Positions 44,268-52,557 of a DNA stretch of 64,000 nt are shown in pieces. The notes under the pieces are model-generated. The model saw only the letters and a program-made list of their open reading frames with translations. It made no database searches and had not been told where the DNA came from. The stretch covers positions 1 to 64,000 of the forward strand of contig NASX01000005.1 of NCBI GenBank assembly GCA_002085155.1, given 5' to 3'. Position 1 is the stretch's first letter; every line of letters starts with the position of its first letter. The translations under genes were made by a program, and so were the position numbers. The DNA comes from Sorangiineae bacterium NIC37A_2. Lineage in GTDB: Bacteria > Myxococcota_A > Polyangia > Polyangiales > Polyangiaceae.

Positions 44268-46439
44268 TCACTCCACGAACTTCGAGAGGAGGCGAATGTA
44301 CTCCACCTGATAGCCGTTCGAGTTCTCGGTCACGGCCCAAGAGTTGAGGGGCCAGCCATCGTTGAACTGAGCGTAGGACTTCATGGCCGGCTGGCCCGCA
44401 GGCGGGCTCGGGGGCGCCGCTCCGCAGCTTGTGCCACAACTATTCGTCTCGCAGCAGCCATCCCAGTCATAGGAAGGATTCGGACCACCCGCGAGGAAGC
44501 CGGGCGGAGGCCCAAACTCGCTGACTCCGACCTCGTCCCAAGGTGTCCCTTCACCAAACCAGGAGTGGTAGAATTGTGTGACGCTCTTCTCGGCGCCGCT
44601 CTCGCCCATGTTGCTCAAGTAAACGAGCCCGAGCGGATTCACCCCGTGAATGTAGTGAATATACCGCTCCGCGGCGCGCCGCGCTTCTGCCTTGAAATCA
44701 GGGTCCAGGTCGTAGGTGAGCGCGGAATAGAAAACGAGCCCGGTGCGGGATTTATGGGCATTGGAACCCCAGGTGTAATCGGCGACGAAGGCCAAATAGG
44801 GATCAGGATTCCCCGCGAGCATTCCGAAATTATCATCGGAGCCGAGCGCACTCACGTAGCGCTCCAGGATCGTCTGGGACACGTTGGAGGAGACGCCCTC
44901 CGTCTTCGCGAGCAGCAGGTACGTGTCGTGGAACTGTTGTTCCCAGCCCGCTACGTAATAGTTGAGGCCGTTATAAGCCGCGTTATTCGTCCCGGTCTTT
45001 TTGACGTCGTAGTTCTGCTCGAGGAAATCGAGGTAGCTCTTGTCCCCGGTGAGGCGGTAGAGCTCCATGGCGAGATTGTTCTTGTAAAGGACGATGCCCG
45101 CTGGGTTTCCGCTCCAGTCGAGCTCCTGCTGCCCCGCGCCGAGATTGTTCGTGCCGTCGTTATTGTAGAAGATGACCTCTGGGTTTTCGCTCGCCCATTC
45201 CCAGGCGCTCTCGGCGCGCTCCTCGAGGTCACTCGCGAAGTCTTCGTCCACATCCGCGAAGATGCGAGCGCCGATCGCGTAAGCCGTCCCAGCGCGAACC
45301 GTCGCATTCGTACTCGGCGGGCCGTAGCGGCTCGGCCCATCCGCCTCTGACGGAGGGCTTCCGTGATCCAAATCGACAATCGAGAGCACAGAGCCGTCTT
45401 CATTCTGGAGCCGGATCAAGTGCTCAAGACCAAACCGCACCTCGTCCAAGAGGTCGGACACCCCATTGCCGGACTCGGGGAGTCCGTAGTCGTCCCCGAA
45501 CACGCCTGGGTTCTCTTCGTAAGCTCGAAGCAGAGTGACCACGTAGTCAGCGGTCCAAGGCGTGTACTTGTTGTAGTCACCTGCGTCGTACCAGCCTCCG
45601 GAGACGTCGCGGGCCGTCGAAGCATCGTTCGTCGCGCTATAGAGGCGGGCGTCTTTGTCCTGGCCGGGCCGAACGTGGCTCGCTCCATCCTCCCAAGCGG
45701 CGCCCGCATATTTCGCTTCCTTCGCGAAGCCAGCGCGCTGGTAGAAGAAGGTCCGTACGGCGTGCTTGAGCACGTCCCGGTAGACATCATTCGAGATCCG
45801 GAACAGGGCCGAGCGCACCGAGCTCTCGGCGTCAAGCACATAGTAAACTCCTCCCTGTCGCACCTCCGAGAAATCGAGGTGGTAGGCGCGGTCCCCGCTC
45901 TGCTGGTGGACCTGGCCGCCCTTCCACTGGACAGGCTCGAGTTCGAGCACTGCCTCACCGGTCACGGCGTTCATGATTCGATAACGCTCAGCAGGCGTGT
46001 AGTCTGCCCCGGCGTCAAAACCCTGAGCGGGCACGCGGACAACGGCGATCTTCTCCGACTCAGGAAGGTAGCCGAATTGATCGACAACGATGAAGTCACT
46101 CAGTGGCTCGCTCGGAGGATCGACCTCACTCTCGGGAGGAACGGAACTGCCCCCAGCGCCGCTTCCACTTCCCCCCGTCGAGCCCTTGGCTCCACCTGAA
46201 GAACCCGGATCCGTCTCGCCCCCCGAGCCAGCGTTTGTGCCAGCGCCAGTCCCTCCGGGATTCTCGCTGCCACCTCCAGATGATGCCCCTGCTCCTGTGC
46301 CGCCGCTCCCGGTATCGTTTCCGTTGCCTCCCGTCTCGGATGGACCGCTCTCTCCCTCGGAACCACAGCCCACAGCCGTAAGCGTTGCAAAGAGCAGCAC
46401 TGCCGGAGCGCTGCAGAGCGGATGCATGAGTCGAAGCAT
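44268..46439 (-). CDS. Glycoside hydrolase family 9 lipoprotein (cellulase-like)
   Basis: 723 residues. The lipobox AVGC (Cys25) and a Gly/Ser/Thr-rich linker (about 30-105) are followed by an N-terminal Ig-like domain typical of GH9 theme-C/D enzymes (about 112-215; VVDQFGYLPESEKIAVV) and the (alpha/alpha)6 catalytic domain. The GGWYDAGDYNKYT motif (about 282-294) carries the catalytic Asp pair, and VTENSNGYQVEYIRLL (about 703-718) holds the acid Glu. A Cys-rich segment (CCETNSCGTSC) precedes the end. Activity on cellulose or another beta-1,4-glucan is the family expectation. No other cellulase genes are nearby. Confidence 0.92.
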   Translation of the reverse strand: MLRLMHPLCSAPAVLLFATLTAVGCGSEGESGPSETGGNGNDTGSGGTGAGASSGGGSENPGGTGAGTNAGSGGETDPGSSGGAKGSTGGSGSGAGGSSVPPESEVDPPSEPLSDFIVVDQFGYLPESEKIAVVRVPAQGFDAGADYTPAERYRIMNAVTGEAVLELEPVQWKGGQVHQQSGDRAYHLDFSEVRQGGVYYVLDAESSVRSALFRISNDVYRDVLKHAVRTFFYQRAGFAKEAKYAGAAWEDGASHVRPGQDKDARLYSATNDASTARDVSGGWYDAGDYNKYTPWTADYVVTLLRAYEENPGVFGDDYGLPESGNGVSDLLDEVRFGLEHLIRLQNEDGSVLSIVDLDHGSPPSEADGPSRYGPPSTNATVRAGTAYAIGARIFADVDEDFASDLEERAESAWEWASENPEVIFYNNDGTNNLGAGQQELDWSGNPAGIVLYKNNLAMELYRLTGDKSYLDFLEQNYDVKKTGTNNAAYNGLNYYVAGWEQQFHDTYLLLAKTEGVSSNVSQTILERYVSALGSDDNFGMLAGNPDPYLAFVADYTWGSNAHKSRTGLVFYSALTYDLDPDFKAEARRAAERYIHYIHGVNPLGLVYLSNMGESGAEKSVTQFYHSWFGEGTPWDEVGVSEFGPPPGFLAGGPNPSYDWDGCCETNSCGTSCGAAPPSPPAGQPAMKSYAQFNDGWPLNSWAVTENSNGYQVEYIRLLSKFVE

Positions 46440-46530
46440 GGGGCGAATCTAGCGCAGGTTCTCCCCAAAAGCCTCATCTGTGGGGAGGAGAACTTTCTCC
46501 GCCGGAACCCACCCGCGCTCGCGGCAGCTC

Positions 46531-46953
46531 TCAGCGCGGGTCGCAGAAGATACGAACGCGCCCGGTCGCCACCAATTTCCCATCGGTATCGGTGATCTTG
46601 GCCTCCCAAAGCTGAAGACGGCGCCCAGGGTGCACCGGGACAGCGCGGCACGTGAGCTTCCCGCTCCGTACGGCGCGCAGAAAACTCGTTTGATTTTCGA
46701 CGCCCATAATCACAAAGCCAGGTCCTGCCTGGACCACAGCCCCCATCGAGCAGGCGGTCTCGATCGCTCCTGCGTGGACCCCGCCGTGCACAATGCCGTA
46801 GGGCTGCAGGTGCTCTGGGCCCACGGTCCACTCGATCACCACCTCTTCGGCCGTGAGGCGGACGTAGCTCATGCCCATTGCGTGGGTGAACCCCTTCTCT
46901 TCGAAGTCGGGCGGGAACAGAGCGAGAACTTCAGGAGCGAGTTGTTCTTTCAC
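46531..46953 (-). CDS. Hotdog-fold thioesterase (PaaI-like)
   Basis: 140 residues. The hotdog signature GIVHGGVHAGAIETACSMGA holds the helix of the fold; SFLRAVRSGKLTCRAVPVHPG and DGKLVATGRVRIF follow. The family hydrolyses acyl-CoA thioesters; the acyl group is unknown. GTG start with GGAG upstream. Divergent in position from the GH9 gene by 91 bp and preceded by the peroxiredoxin terminator. Confidence 0.87.
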   Translation of the reverse strand: MKEQLAPEVLALFPPDFEEKGFTHAMGMSYVRLTAEEVVIEWTVGPEHLQPYGIVHGGVHAGAIETACSMGAVVQAGPGFVIMGVENQTSFLRAVRSGKLTCRAVPVHPGRRLQLWEAKITDTDGKLVATGRVRIFCDPR

Positions 46954-47001
46954 AGCTCCTCACCTTATCACGCCACCCTCCCACGCGGGGCACGCCCCCC
47001 C

Positions 47002-47049
47002 AAAAAAGCGACGGCGAAGCGCCGAGCCCAAGAGCTCGAGGCTTCGCCG
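47002..47049 (-). terminator. Intrinsic terminator of the peroxiredoxin gene
   Basis: On the minus strand CGGCGAAGC (47041-47049) pairs with GCTTCGCCG (47012-47020) over 9 bp with a 20-nt loop, and a run of six T residues (47007-47002) follows the stem closely. It lies 31 bases after the peroxiredoxin stop. Confidence 0.75.
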
Positions 47050-47079
47050 CGACGCGCCCGGACAGGGTCGAACCGACCC

Positions 47080-47718
47080 TTACTTGTTGGGCTGGGGAGT
47101 CAGGCGGAGGTAAGGACGGAGCGCGCGGTATCCCTTCGGGAAGCGCTGCTTGAGCTCCTCGGGGTCGGTGAGCGCGGGCACGATCACGCAATCATCACCG
47201 TCCTGCCAGTCGACGGGGGTCGCCACCTTGTAGTTGTCCGTGAGCTGGAGCGAGTCGATCACGCGGAGGATCTCCGAGAAGTTTCGGCCGGTGCTCGCCG
47301 GGTAGGTGATGATGGCACGAATCTTCTTGTTCGGATCGATGATGAACACGCTGCGCACCGTGAGCGTATCGTTCGCCTCCGGATGGATCATGTCATAGAG
47401 CGTCGCGACCTTCCGATCCGCGTCGCCGAGAATCGGGAAGTTCATTTGAGCGTTTTGGGTCTCTTCGATGTCAGAGGTCCAGCGCTTGTGCGACTCAACG
47501 TCGTCCACGCTGACTGCGAGCATCTTGACGTTCCGCTTGTCAAACTCGGCCTTCAGATTCGCCGCGCGTCCCAGTTCCGTGGTGCAAACGGGCGTGAAGT
47601 CCTTGGGATGGGAGAACAGGATCGCCCAGGTCTGCCCGATCCACTCGTGAAACTTGATTTTTCCGGCCGTCGAGTCCTGCTCGAAGTCCGGCGCAATGCT
47701 ACCGATATGAAGCGCCAT
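47080..47718 (-). CDS. 1-Cys peroxiredoxin (Prx6 type)
   Basis: 212 residues, the length of the Prx6 subfamily. The peroxidatic Cys is Cys45 in HPKDFTPVCTTELG. IRAIITYPASTGRNFSEILR and DWQDGDDCVIVP are typical of the subfamily, which reduces peroxides. A second Cys in CVIVP is not the usual resolving Cys. The ATG at 47718 has AAGGA upstream. Its own promoter and terminator suggest a monocistronic transcript. Confidence 0.95.
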   Translation of the reverse strand: MALHIGSIAPDFEQDSTAGKIKFHEWIGQTWAILFSHPKDFTPVCTTELGRAANLKAEFDKRNVKMLAVSVDDVESHKRWTSDIEETQNAQMNFPILGDADRKVATLYDMIHPEANDTLTVRSVFIIDPNKKIRAIITYPASTGRNFSEILRVIDSLQLTDNYKVATPVDWQDGDDCVIVPALTDPEELKQRFPKGYRALRPYLRLTPQPNK

Positions 47719-47757
47719 GAATCGTTTCCTTCTCTCTCGCACAAACGAGAGGCCTCA

Positions 47758-47786
47758 CGAATACGACCACGAAGCGGGGCGGTCAA
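47758..47786 (-). promoter_or_regulatory. Sigma70-like promoter of the peroxiredoxin gene
   Basis: On the minus strand TTGACC (47786-47781), a 17-bp spacer and TATTCG (47763-47758) lie 40 bases before the ATG. The -35 matches five of six consensus positions and the -10 three, with ideal spacing. Confidence 0.4.
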
Positions 47787-47983
47787 ATCCACACGCTCCC
47801 CGATGAGGGCGCCGCTCCTTCGCCCGCAGTGAAAACGGCCGCGTGATGGGTTTTCCGTCAAGTTTGCCCGAAGATCCTCGAACCGTGAGCGTTTGAGCAG
47901 CGGAGCGCAAGATCGCGCAGGATGTGCGGGGACCGCCGGCGAGGGAGCCCGCGCGGAGCGGGCAGCTCTGGGGAGCCGCGTCT

Positions 47984-49522
47984 CTAGTCCGCCGCGCGCG
48001 CAAACCGAGCGCGGACGGGGATACGGAAGGAGAGGGCCCGCTCCGGCTCCGGGAAGTCGATCTGCTCAGCAGCGCGCTGCAGGCAGGCCCCTAGAGGGCT
48101 CGCAGCGATCGTCTTGGGCTGGACCTCTACGTTCGCCTTCCGCGCCCGCGCAGGGACCTTGAAATGGAGCATGGCTTCAGGGTTTTTCTCGGCGAGCTCG
48201 AGGTGCGCCATAAAACACGCCTCGAGGGCTGTGCCTTGGGCGTGGATCGAGCGAGTCAGCGCCTCCTCCGGTGACCGCGGAGGTTCTGGCTCGACGTCCG
48301 ACTTGCTCTGCGCTTCGCGCTCGGGTTCGCGCTCTTTCGCCGAGCCTCCCACGACCACAACCTGCTCGGTCCGATCGCGCATCAAAAAGCCCATGGCGAC
48401 GGTCAGCGCAAAGATCAACAGCACCAGCGCTCCCCAAAGCGCCGTATTGTTCGAGCGCCTGCCCGGGAGCAGCGCGTCCGGTATCGAGCTCACTGAACGC
48501 ATAGCGCCGCGGAATTCCTTCGCGAGCGCCTCCTCGCGCACTTGGAGCGGCTCGACGTTCACCGTAGCGGGCAGCAGATCGAAATCTCGCTCCACGATCC
48601 GCTTCAGCTCTTCAGCGAGCTCATCATCATCGTCGCTCTGGAATCGCCTGAGTTCCCTCGAAAACTCCCGCACCGAAGCGAACCTTTCCCCCGGGTCCTT
48701 TTCGAGCGCCCTCATGAGCACTTCCTCGAAACCTTCGGGGATATCGTTTCGGAATTGCGAGGGGCGCGGGGGTGGCTCATGGGCCATCCGCTGGACGGTT
48801 TCTCCGATCACGTCCGATTGAAAAGGCGTCTCGAGCGTGAGCAGTTCGAGCAACAAAATGGCCGCTGAATATTGGTCAGCGCGGGGTGAAGCCGCTTCTC
48901 CTCGGAGCGTCTCCGGCGCTGCGTAGCCGAGCTTTCCTCGGAAAACGCCGGAGGCCGAAGAGACCCGGCCCGTCCGACCGTTCATGCTCGCGATGCCGAA
49001 GTCGAGCAAGTACACGTAGCCGGTGCGATCCAGGAGCACGTTGTCGGCGGCGACGTCGCGATGAACGATTTCCCCGACCGTCCCGTCATCGTTCAAGAAC
49101 TCGTGAGCGTACTGGAGCGCGTCGAGGACCCGGCGCACGATGAAGAGACAGATCCCGAGCGGGACTTGCTTGCCGATCGAGTGCCTATAATCGAGCCAGC
49201 GCGAAACCGGATAGCCGTGGACGTACTCGAGGGCCATCACATAGGCCCCGTCCTCGACCCCGAAGTCGAGGATGTTCGGGATCGAAGGATGCTGCATCCG
49301 CGAGAGGATCTGGGCTTCGCGACGGAAGAGCCGATTGCCTTCCTCGCTCACCCTCATCTCCGGGCGCATGATCTTCAGCACCACGGGTCGCTTGAAGCCG
49401 TCGACCCCTTCGAGTCGTCCGAGTAGCACCTTCCCCATGCCGCCCTGAGCCAGGTGGTGGACCACCCGATAACGGCCGAGGATCAACGAAGACTCGGGAG
49501 GCTCAGAGCTTTGCATGTTCAA
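47984..49522 (-). CDS. Transmembrane Ser/Thr kinase with unusual catalytic loop
   Basis: 512 residues. The kinase domain (about 17-285) has LAQGGMGKVLLG (24-35), Lys50 (VVLK), DFG (164-166) and an APE motif (YAAPETL). The catalytic loop is HRDVAADN (144-151), with Ala148 where Ser/Thr kinases carry Lys; the pattern recalls tyrosine kinases (HRDLAARN). One membrane helix (about 362-383) and a periplasmic tail of about 120 residues follow, with two Cys and a motif seen in myxobacterial extracytoplasmic domains. It begins inside the stop of the FecR-like gene (ATGA), so the two are translationally coupled. Confidence 0.9.
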   Translation of the reverse strand: MNMQSSEPPESSLILGRYRVVHHLAQGGMGKVLLGRLEGVDGFKRPVVLKIMRPEMRVSEEGNRLFRREAQILSRMQHPSIPNILDFGVEDGAYVMALEYVHGYPVSRWLDYRHSIGKQVPLGICLFIVRRVLDALQYAHEFLNDDGTVGEIVHRDVAADNVLLDRTGYVYLLDFGIASMNGRTGRVSSASGVFRGKLGYAAPETLRGEAASPRADQYSAAILLLELLTLETPFQSDVIGETVQRMAHEPPPRPSQFRNDIPEGFEEVLMRALEKDPGERFASVREFSRELRRFQSDDDDELAEELKRIVERDFDLLPATVNVEPLQVREEALAKEFRGAMRSVSSIPDALLPGRRSNNTALWGALVLLIFALTVAMGFLMRDRTEQVVVVGGSAKEREPEREAQSKSDVEPEPPRSPEEALTRSIHAQGTALEACFMAHLELAEKNPEAMLHFKVPARARKANVEVQPKTIAASPLGACLQRAAEQIDFPEPERALSFRIPVRARFARAAD

Positions 49523-51018
49523 GGAGAGGGGGGAGGCGCTTCGCTGCTCTTGGGGCGACGTAGGTAGTAATGAGTACCACGGCCAGGGCGCGTAAAGGCA
49601 AGCGCCATCGTGCCCTTGGGGCTCGCGATAGTCGAGAAGCGGCGCTGATTGTCCAAGGGGAGCTCGGTTCCATCGAGCATGACGGAATATCCGGGCATCG
49701 CCTGTCCAGCGACGGACACGGGACTGCCGGGCTCGAAGCGCTCACTCGGCTCGGCGACACGGGCCGCGGTCGCTTGGGCGTCGACGCGAATGTCGACGGT
49801 TGTTTTTCGGGAGGTTCGTTTTGGCGTCCCAGTGGTCGAAAAGACGAGCTGATGGGTTCCGGGGCCGAGCCGGCCTGAAGCCAAAGAGACGGAAGGCTGA
49901 GCGACGGACATCACCTGACCGTCGATCGTGAGTTCATAGGTAGTCCCGGAGGGAGCACTTGGCCAGACCACCGTGACCTGAGGCAAGCGCTCTTGGTAGT
50001 ACACTGTGTAGACGCGGCCGTCGGCGTGGACGGTGGCCGAAGGCGTGAACGCCGGGAGGGGCTTCGCCCCCTTGTCCCTGAGCACATCAAACTGCCCCTC
50101 GGCCGCCAATCGTTCGCCCCCGTCCGTACAGTAAAGAGCATACTTGTACTTGCCGGCGCCGAAGGAGAGAGAAACTGTGCCTTCTCCCTGGACCTCCTGT
50201 TCCCCGACGCGGAGCCGCACTTGGCCGGAGCAGAGGCCCTCGCTTTGAAAACCGATGCGGGTGGGCGGCTCAGGATCGTGGACCCAGAAGGTCTCTCCAG
50301 CGCTGACCACGAGATCGCTCGGGGGGCTCGGCGGCGCCGAATTCTCCTCATCCCGCCCCGGCCGCGCTGCCTCTTTGACTCCTTCACTCGGCCCGTCAAC
50401 GACGAGGCCACCGAGCTCCAGGGTGAAACTTTCGCCAGCGCCCAGGCTGCGAGGGGATGGGCCCACGAGCACCACTTGCCCCAAGACCACACTAGCGACG
50501 AGCCTCGAACCGACCCTCTGGAGTCGCACGGTGCTGCCTGCCTCCAGCGCGAGCTCTCCGAAGAGGGACTCAAGGCGCACACCCTCGTCGACCGTGCCAA
50601 CGTCCACTTGACCGAGCTCGACGGTGACTCCGAGCGTGCCCGAACCCGAGCGCCTGCCAAACCGGACCTGAGAGTCCGGACGCAAGAACAACCGCGCGCG
50701 CGCTCCGAGGCGGAAGCTCGCGCTCGAGGTCTTGTCGGTACGGGCCGCGTCGCCGTCGAAGAACGCGTCGCGCCGGGCCGCGGGACTCCACTCGTTCATT
50801 GCCACCGCAAAGTCGCGCTCTGGACGTCCTGTGAATTCCATCAAGACAGCGATCGGCCGCGGCGACCAAAGCAGGTACGCGAAGATGCCAAGTCCTGCGA
50901 CGAGCACGCCGGCGAACAGTGCGCGGAGCTTCCCCCACCGTCCTTTGAACCAGCGAGAGACCCACATCTCCAAGGCCTGGGCAAAGCGCTCCCCCGATCT
51001 CTGCCTCGTCCTCACCAT
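49519..51018 (-). CDS. FecR-like domain membrane protein
   Basis: 499 residues. A signal anchor (about 32-51, LRALFAGVLVAGLGIFAYLL) is followed by a FecR-like beta domain (about 60-200; DGDAARTDKTSSASFRLGAR and VELGQVDVGT, with GARARLFLRPDSQVRF). A Pro-rich linker and two or three further beta modules follow, the last resembling Big/Ig-like domains. FecR-type proteins usually sense or relay signals at the envelope. It is coupled to the downstream kinase by an ATGA overlap, so a sensor-kinase relationship is likely (inference). GAGGAG lies eight bases before the ATG. Confidence 0.82.
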   Translation of the reverse strand: MVRTRQRSGERFAQALEMWVSRWFKGRWGKLRALFAGVLVAGLGIFAYLLWSPRPIAVLMEFTGRPERDFAVAMNEWSPAARRDAFFDGDAARTDKTSSASFRLGARARLFLRPDSQVRFGRRSGSGTLGVTVELGQVDVGTVDEGVRLESLFGELALEAGSTVRLQRVGSRLVASVVLGQVVLVGPSPRSLGAGESFTLELGGLVVDGPSEGVKEAARPGRDEENSAPPSPPSDLVVSAGETFWVHDPEPPTRIGFQSEGLCSGQVRLRVGEQEVQGEGTVSLSFGAGKYKYALYCTDGGERLAAEGQFDVLRDKGAKPLPAFTPSATVHADGRVYTVYYQERLPQVTVVWPSAPSGTTYELTIDGQVMSVAQPSVSLASGRLGPGTHQLVFSTTGTPKRTSRKTTVDIRVDAQATAARVAEPSERFEPGSPVSVAGQAMPGYSVMLDGTELPLDNQRRFSTIASPKGTMALAFTRPGRGTHYYLRRPKSSEAPPPSP

Positions 51019-51275
51019 GTGTCTCCTCAGTTTTCAGGGAGGTTGCTCATTGTTCAAGATCGCCGGCGCACTTTCCTTTCCGGCTTCTTTCTCAAGCTCG
51101 CGCTCACTCCCCTCAGAAGGACCGGCGCTCGATTTCGCTCTCCCAAGATTCAGCCCAGAGCGGCCAAAGCGCGCAGCTCGAAAAACCTTAAAAAACAGGG
51201 GAAAATGCGAGACAGTGCGGGGGCTCGCCTCTTGCCCCGGGCCCTATATTGCCGAACTCATGGCCGGACGCTAGG

Positions 51276-51470
51276 ATGAAGAGACTGCGCGCGTTTCTCG
51301 GTTCTCGCCTCAGCCTGTTCATGACACACAAGACTGACGCCTCTCCTCCGACGAGCCCGAACGATTCCGCCCCGAAGGAGCGGAAGAAAGCCGGAGCCAC
51401 CGCGCCCTCGACGCCCCTCAGCATCCTTGAGGCCGAGCGTAAAGCGCACGAACAGAAGACCGAGCGCTGA
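51276..51470 (+). CDS. Possible small basic protein
   Basis: A 64-residue ORF (MKRLRAFLGSRLSL start, charged tail SILEAERKAHEQKTER) that I do not recognise. AGG directly precedes the ATG, and an amphipathic helical start is visible. There is no family evidence, so it could be a chance ORF. Confidence 0.25.
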   Translation: MKRLRAFLGSRLSLFMTHKTDASPPTSPNDSAPKERKKAGATAPSTPLSILEAERKAHEQKTER

Positions 51471-51879
51471 TCGTTCGAGCGCAGCAGGCGAGCTTTCCGC
51501 CGAGCTCCTCCGAGGAGCCGAGCGCCCGAGCTCGCGCCATTCGACTCCCTCTCGGAAACAAACGCTCACCGATCGTCGCGACGAAACAAGAGGGCGCTGT
51601 CCTCGCGGGACCTTCGCGCAAGCCTCGCGCGAATTTCATTCTCTGAGCGACGACCGTTCAACTTCGATCAAGAGAGAGCGCGCAAACTCGTCGCTTCGAC
51701 ATCCGTTCGATCGCTTCGCAAACCGGCTGAAGCCTCCGCGGCCGCGATCGCTAGGGAGAAACTCCGAGCAAAGAACGCGCAAGAAGTTCGCGCTTTTGTT
51801 TCGCGTCGATGTCGAAACACTCTCGCCACATATGTGAGCTGATGATGTGTTCCATCTTCCCCGCAACCACTCATCTTCC

Positions 51880-51909
51880 TTGACACTTCGGGAGCCGATA
51901 AACTAGCAT
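51880..51909 (+). promoter_or_regulatory. glbN: Promoter of the globin gene
   Basis: A perfect TTGACA -35 (51880-51885), an 18-bp spacer and TAGCAT (51904-51909) as -10. The -10 lies inside a 25-bp dyad, so a repressor bound there would block RNA polymerase. The leader to the globin ATG is about 80 bases. Confidence 0.5.
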
Positions 51910-51924
51910 CCCGTTTACCTGTTT
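51900..51924. promoter_or_regulatory. 25-bp dyad operator candidate (globin promoter copy)
   Basis: Arms AAACTAGCA (51900-51908) and TACCTGTTT (51916-51924) flank a 7-bp centre. The right arm reads AAACAGGTA on the other strand, so both half-sites share the form AAAC[AT][AG]G[CT]A. A second, perfect copy lies upstream of the fusion-protein operon at 58211-58235. It overlaps the globin -10 box, as expected for a repressor site. Compared with the 11-1-11 NsrR consensus, it keeps the A-rich ends. Confidence 0.5.
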
Positions 51925-51997
51925 TGGTTTGCGCCAAGACGAACCCACAAAAACACCATTTTGCCCGGCGGCGCGCCGCGGCGAGGAGAGAATCGAG

Positions 51998-52354
51998 ATG
52001 AGCTCACTCTATGAGAAGATCGGCGGCGAAGCGGCCGTGGACGCCGCTGTGGACGTGTTTTACCGAAAGGTGTTAGCCGACGATCGCATCAGCCACTACT
52101 TCGACGACATCGACATGGACCGTCAACGCGTCAAGCAGAAGGCCTTCTTAACTTTCGCGTTCGGTGGCCCGGCGAACTACTCCGGGAAGGACATGCGGGC
52201 GGCTCACGCCAAGATGAACCTCTCTGAAGCCGATTTCAGCGCCGTCATGGAAAATCTCGGCGGAACCTTGAAAGAACTCGGAGTCCCCGACGAGCTCATC
52301 GCCGAAGCAGCCGCGATCGCGACCAGCGTCAAAGACGACGTCTTGAACCGCTGA
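51998..52354 (+). CDS. glbN: Truncated haemoglobin (group 1-like)
   Basis: 118 residues with a 2-over-2 globin fold. FYRKVLADDRISHYF holds the B9-B10 Phe21-Tyr22 pair and the CD-region aromatics. QKAFLTFAFGGPANY is the E-helix signature, and MRAAHAKMNL carries the proximal His70. Group 1 truncated globins bind O2 and NO, and the mycobacterial example (GlbN) is an NO dioxygenase. GAGGAGAG precedes the ATG at 51998. A stand-alone [2Fe-2S]/FAD/NAD(P)H reductase and an NsrR-like regulator follow on the same strand, suggesting NO detoxification. Confidence 0.92.
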   Translation: MSSLYEKIGGEAAVDAAVDVFYRKVLADDRISHYFDDIDMDRQRVKQKAFLTFAFGGPANYSGKDMRAAHAKMNLSEADFSAVMENLGGTLKELGVPDELIAEAAAIATSVKDDVLNR

Positions 52355-52439
52355 GCCACGGCCATCTCCGCACTCACCAAAGCAGCCACTTCCCCCTTCT
52401 CAAGGCCACCCTGCCGGCTGAATCCAACCCCTGCGAACA

Positions 52440-52471
52440 GGCGGCGAAAGCACCGAAGATCTTTCGTCGCC
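52440..52471 (+). promoter_or_regulatory. Hairpin between globin and reductase genes
   Basis: GGCGGCGAAAG (52440-52450) and CTTTCGTCGCC (52461-52471) form an 11-bp stem with one G-U pair and a 10-nt loop. No T-run follows, so it may be an RNA-processing or stabilising element separating the globin message from the reductase, rather than a full terminator. Confidence 0.4.
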
Positions 52472-52557
52472 GCTCGCCGGCCACAATACGAACGTTACTC
52501 AGCGTGGACACGACGCTTTGAGCATTGCCTGAGCGAAAGAGCTCCGAGGAGAAATCC

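Larger units (their letters stand above)
51019..51997. other. Long intergenic region with the globin promoter
   Basis: Between the divergent FecR-like and globin genes. A possible small ORF lies at 51276-51470. Otherwise no gene is supported between 51471 and 51997. The right end holds the globin promoter and a 25-bp dyad, listed separately. The rest shows no repeats or structure that I can name. Confidence 0.45.

Noticed and set aside
51827-51836. CACATATGTG palindrome upstream of the globin gene
   Set aside because: A 10-bp palindrome of this kind is expected by chance in a window this size, and it lies far from the promoter.
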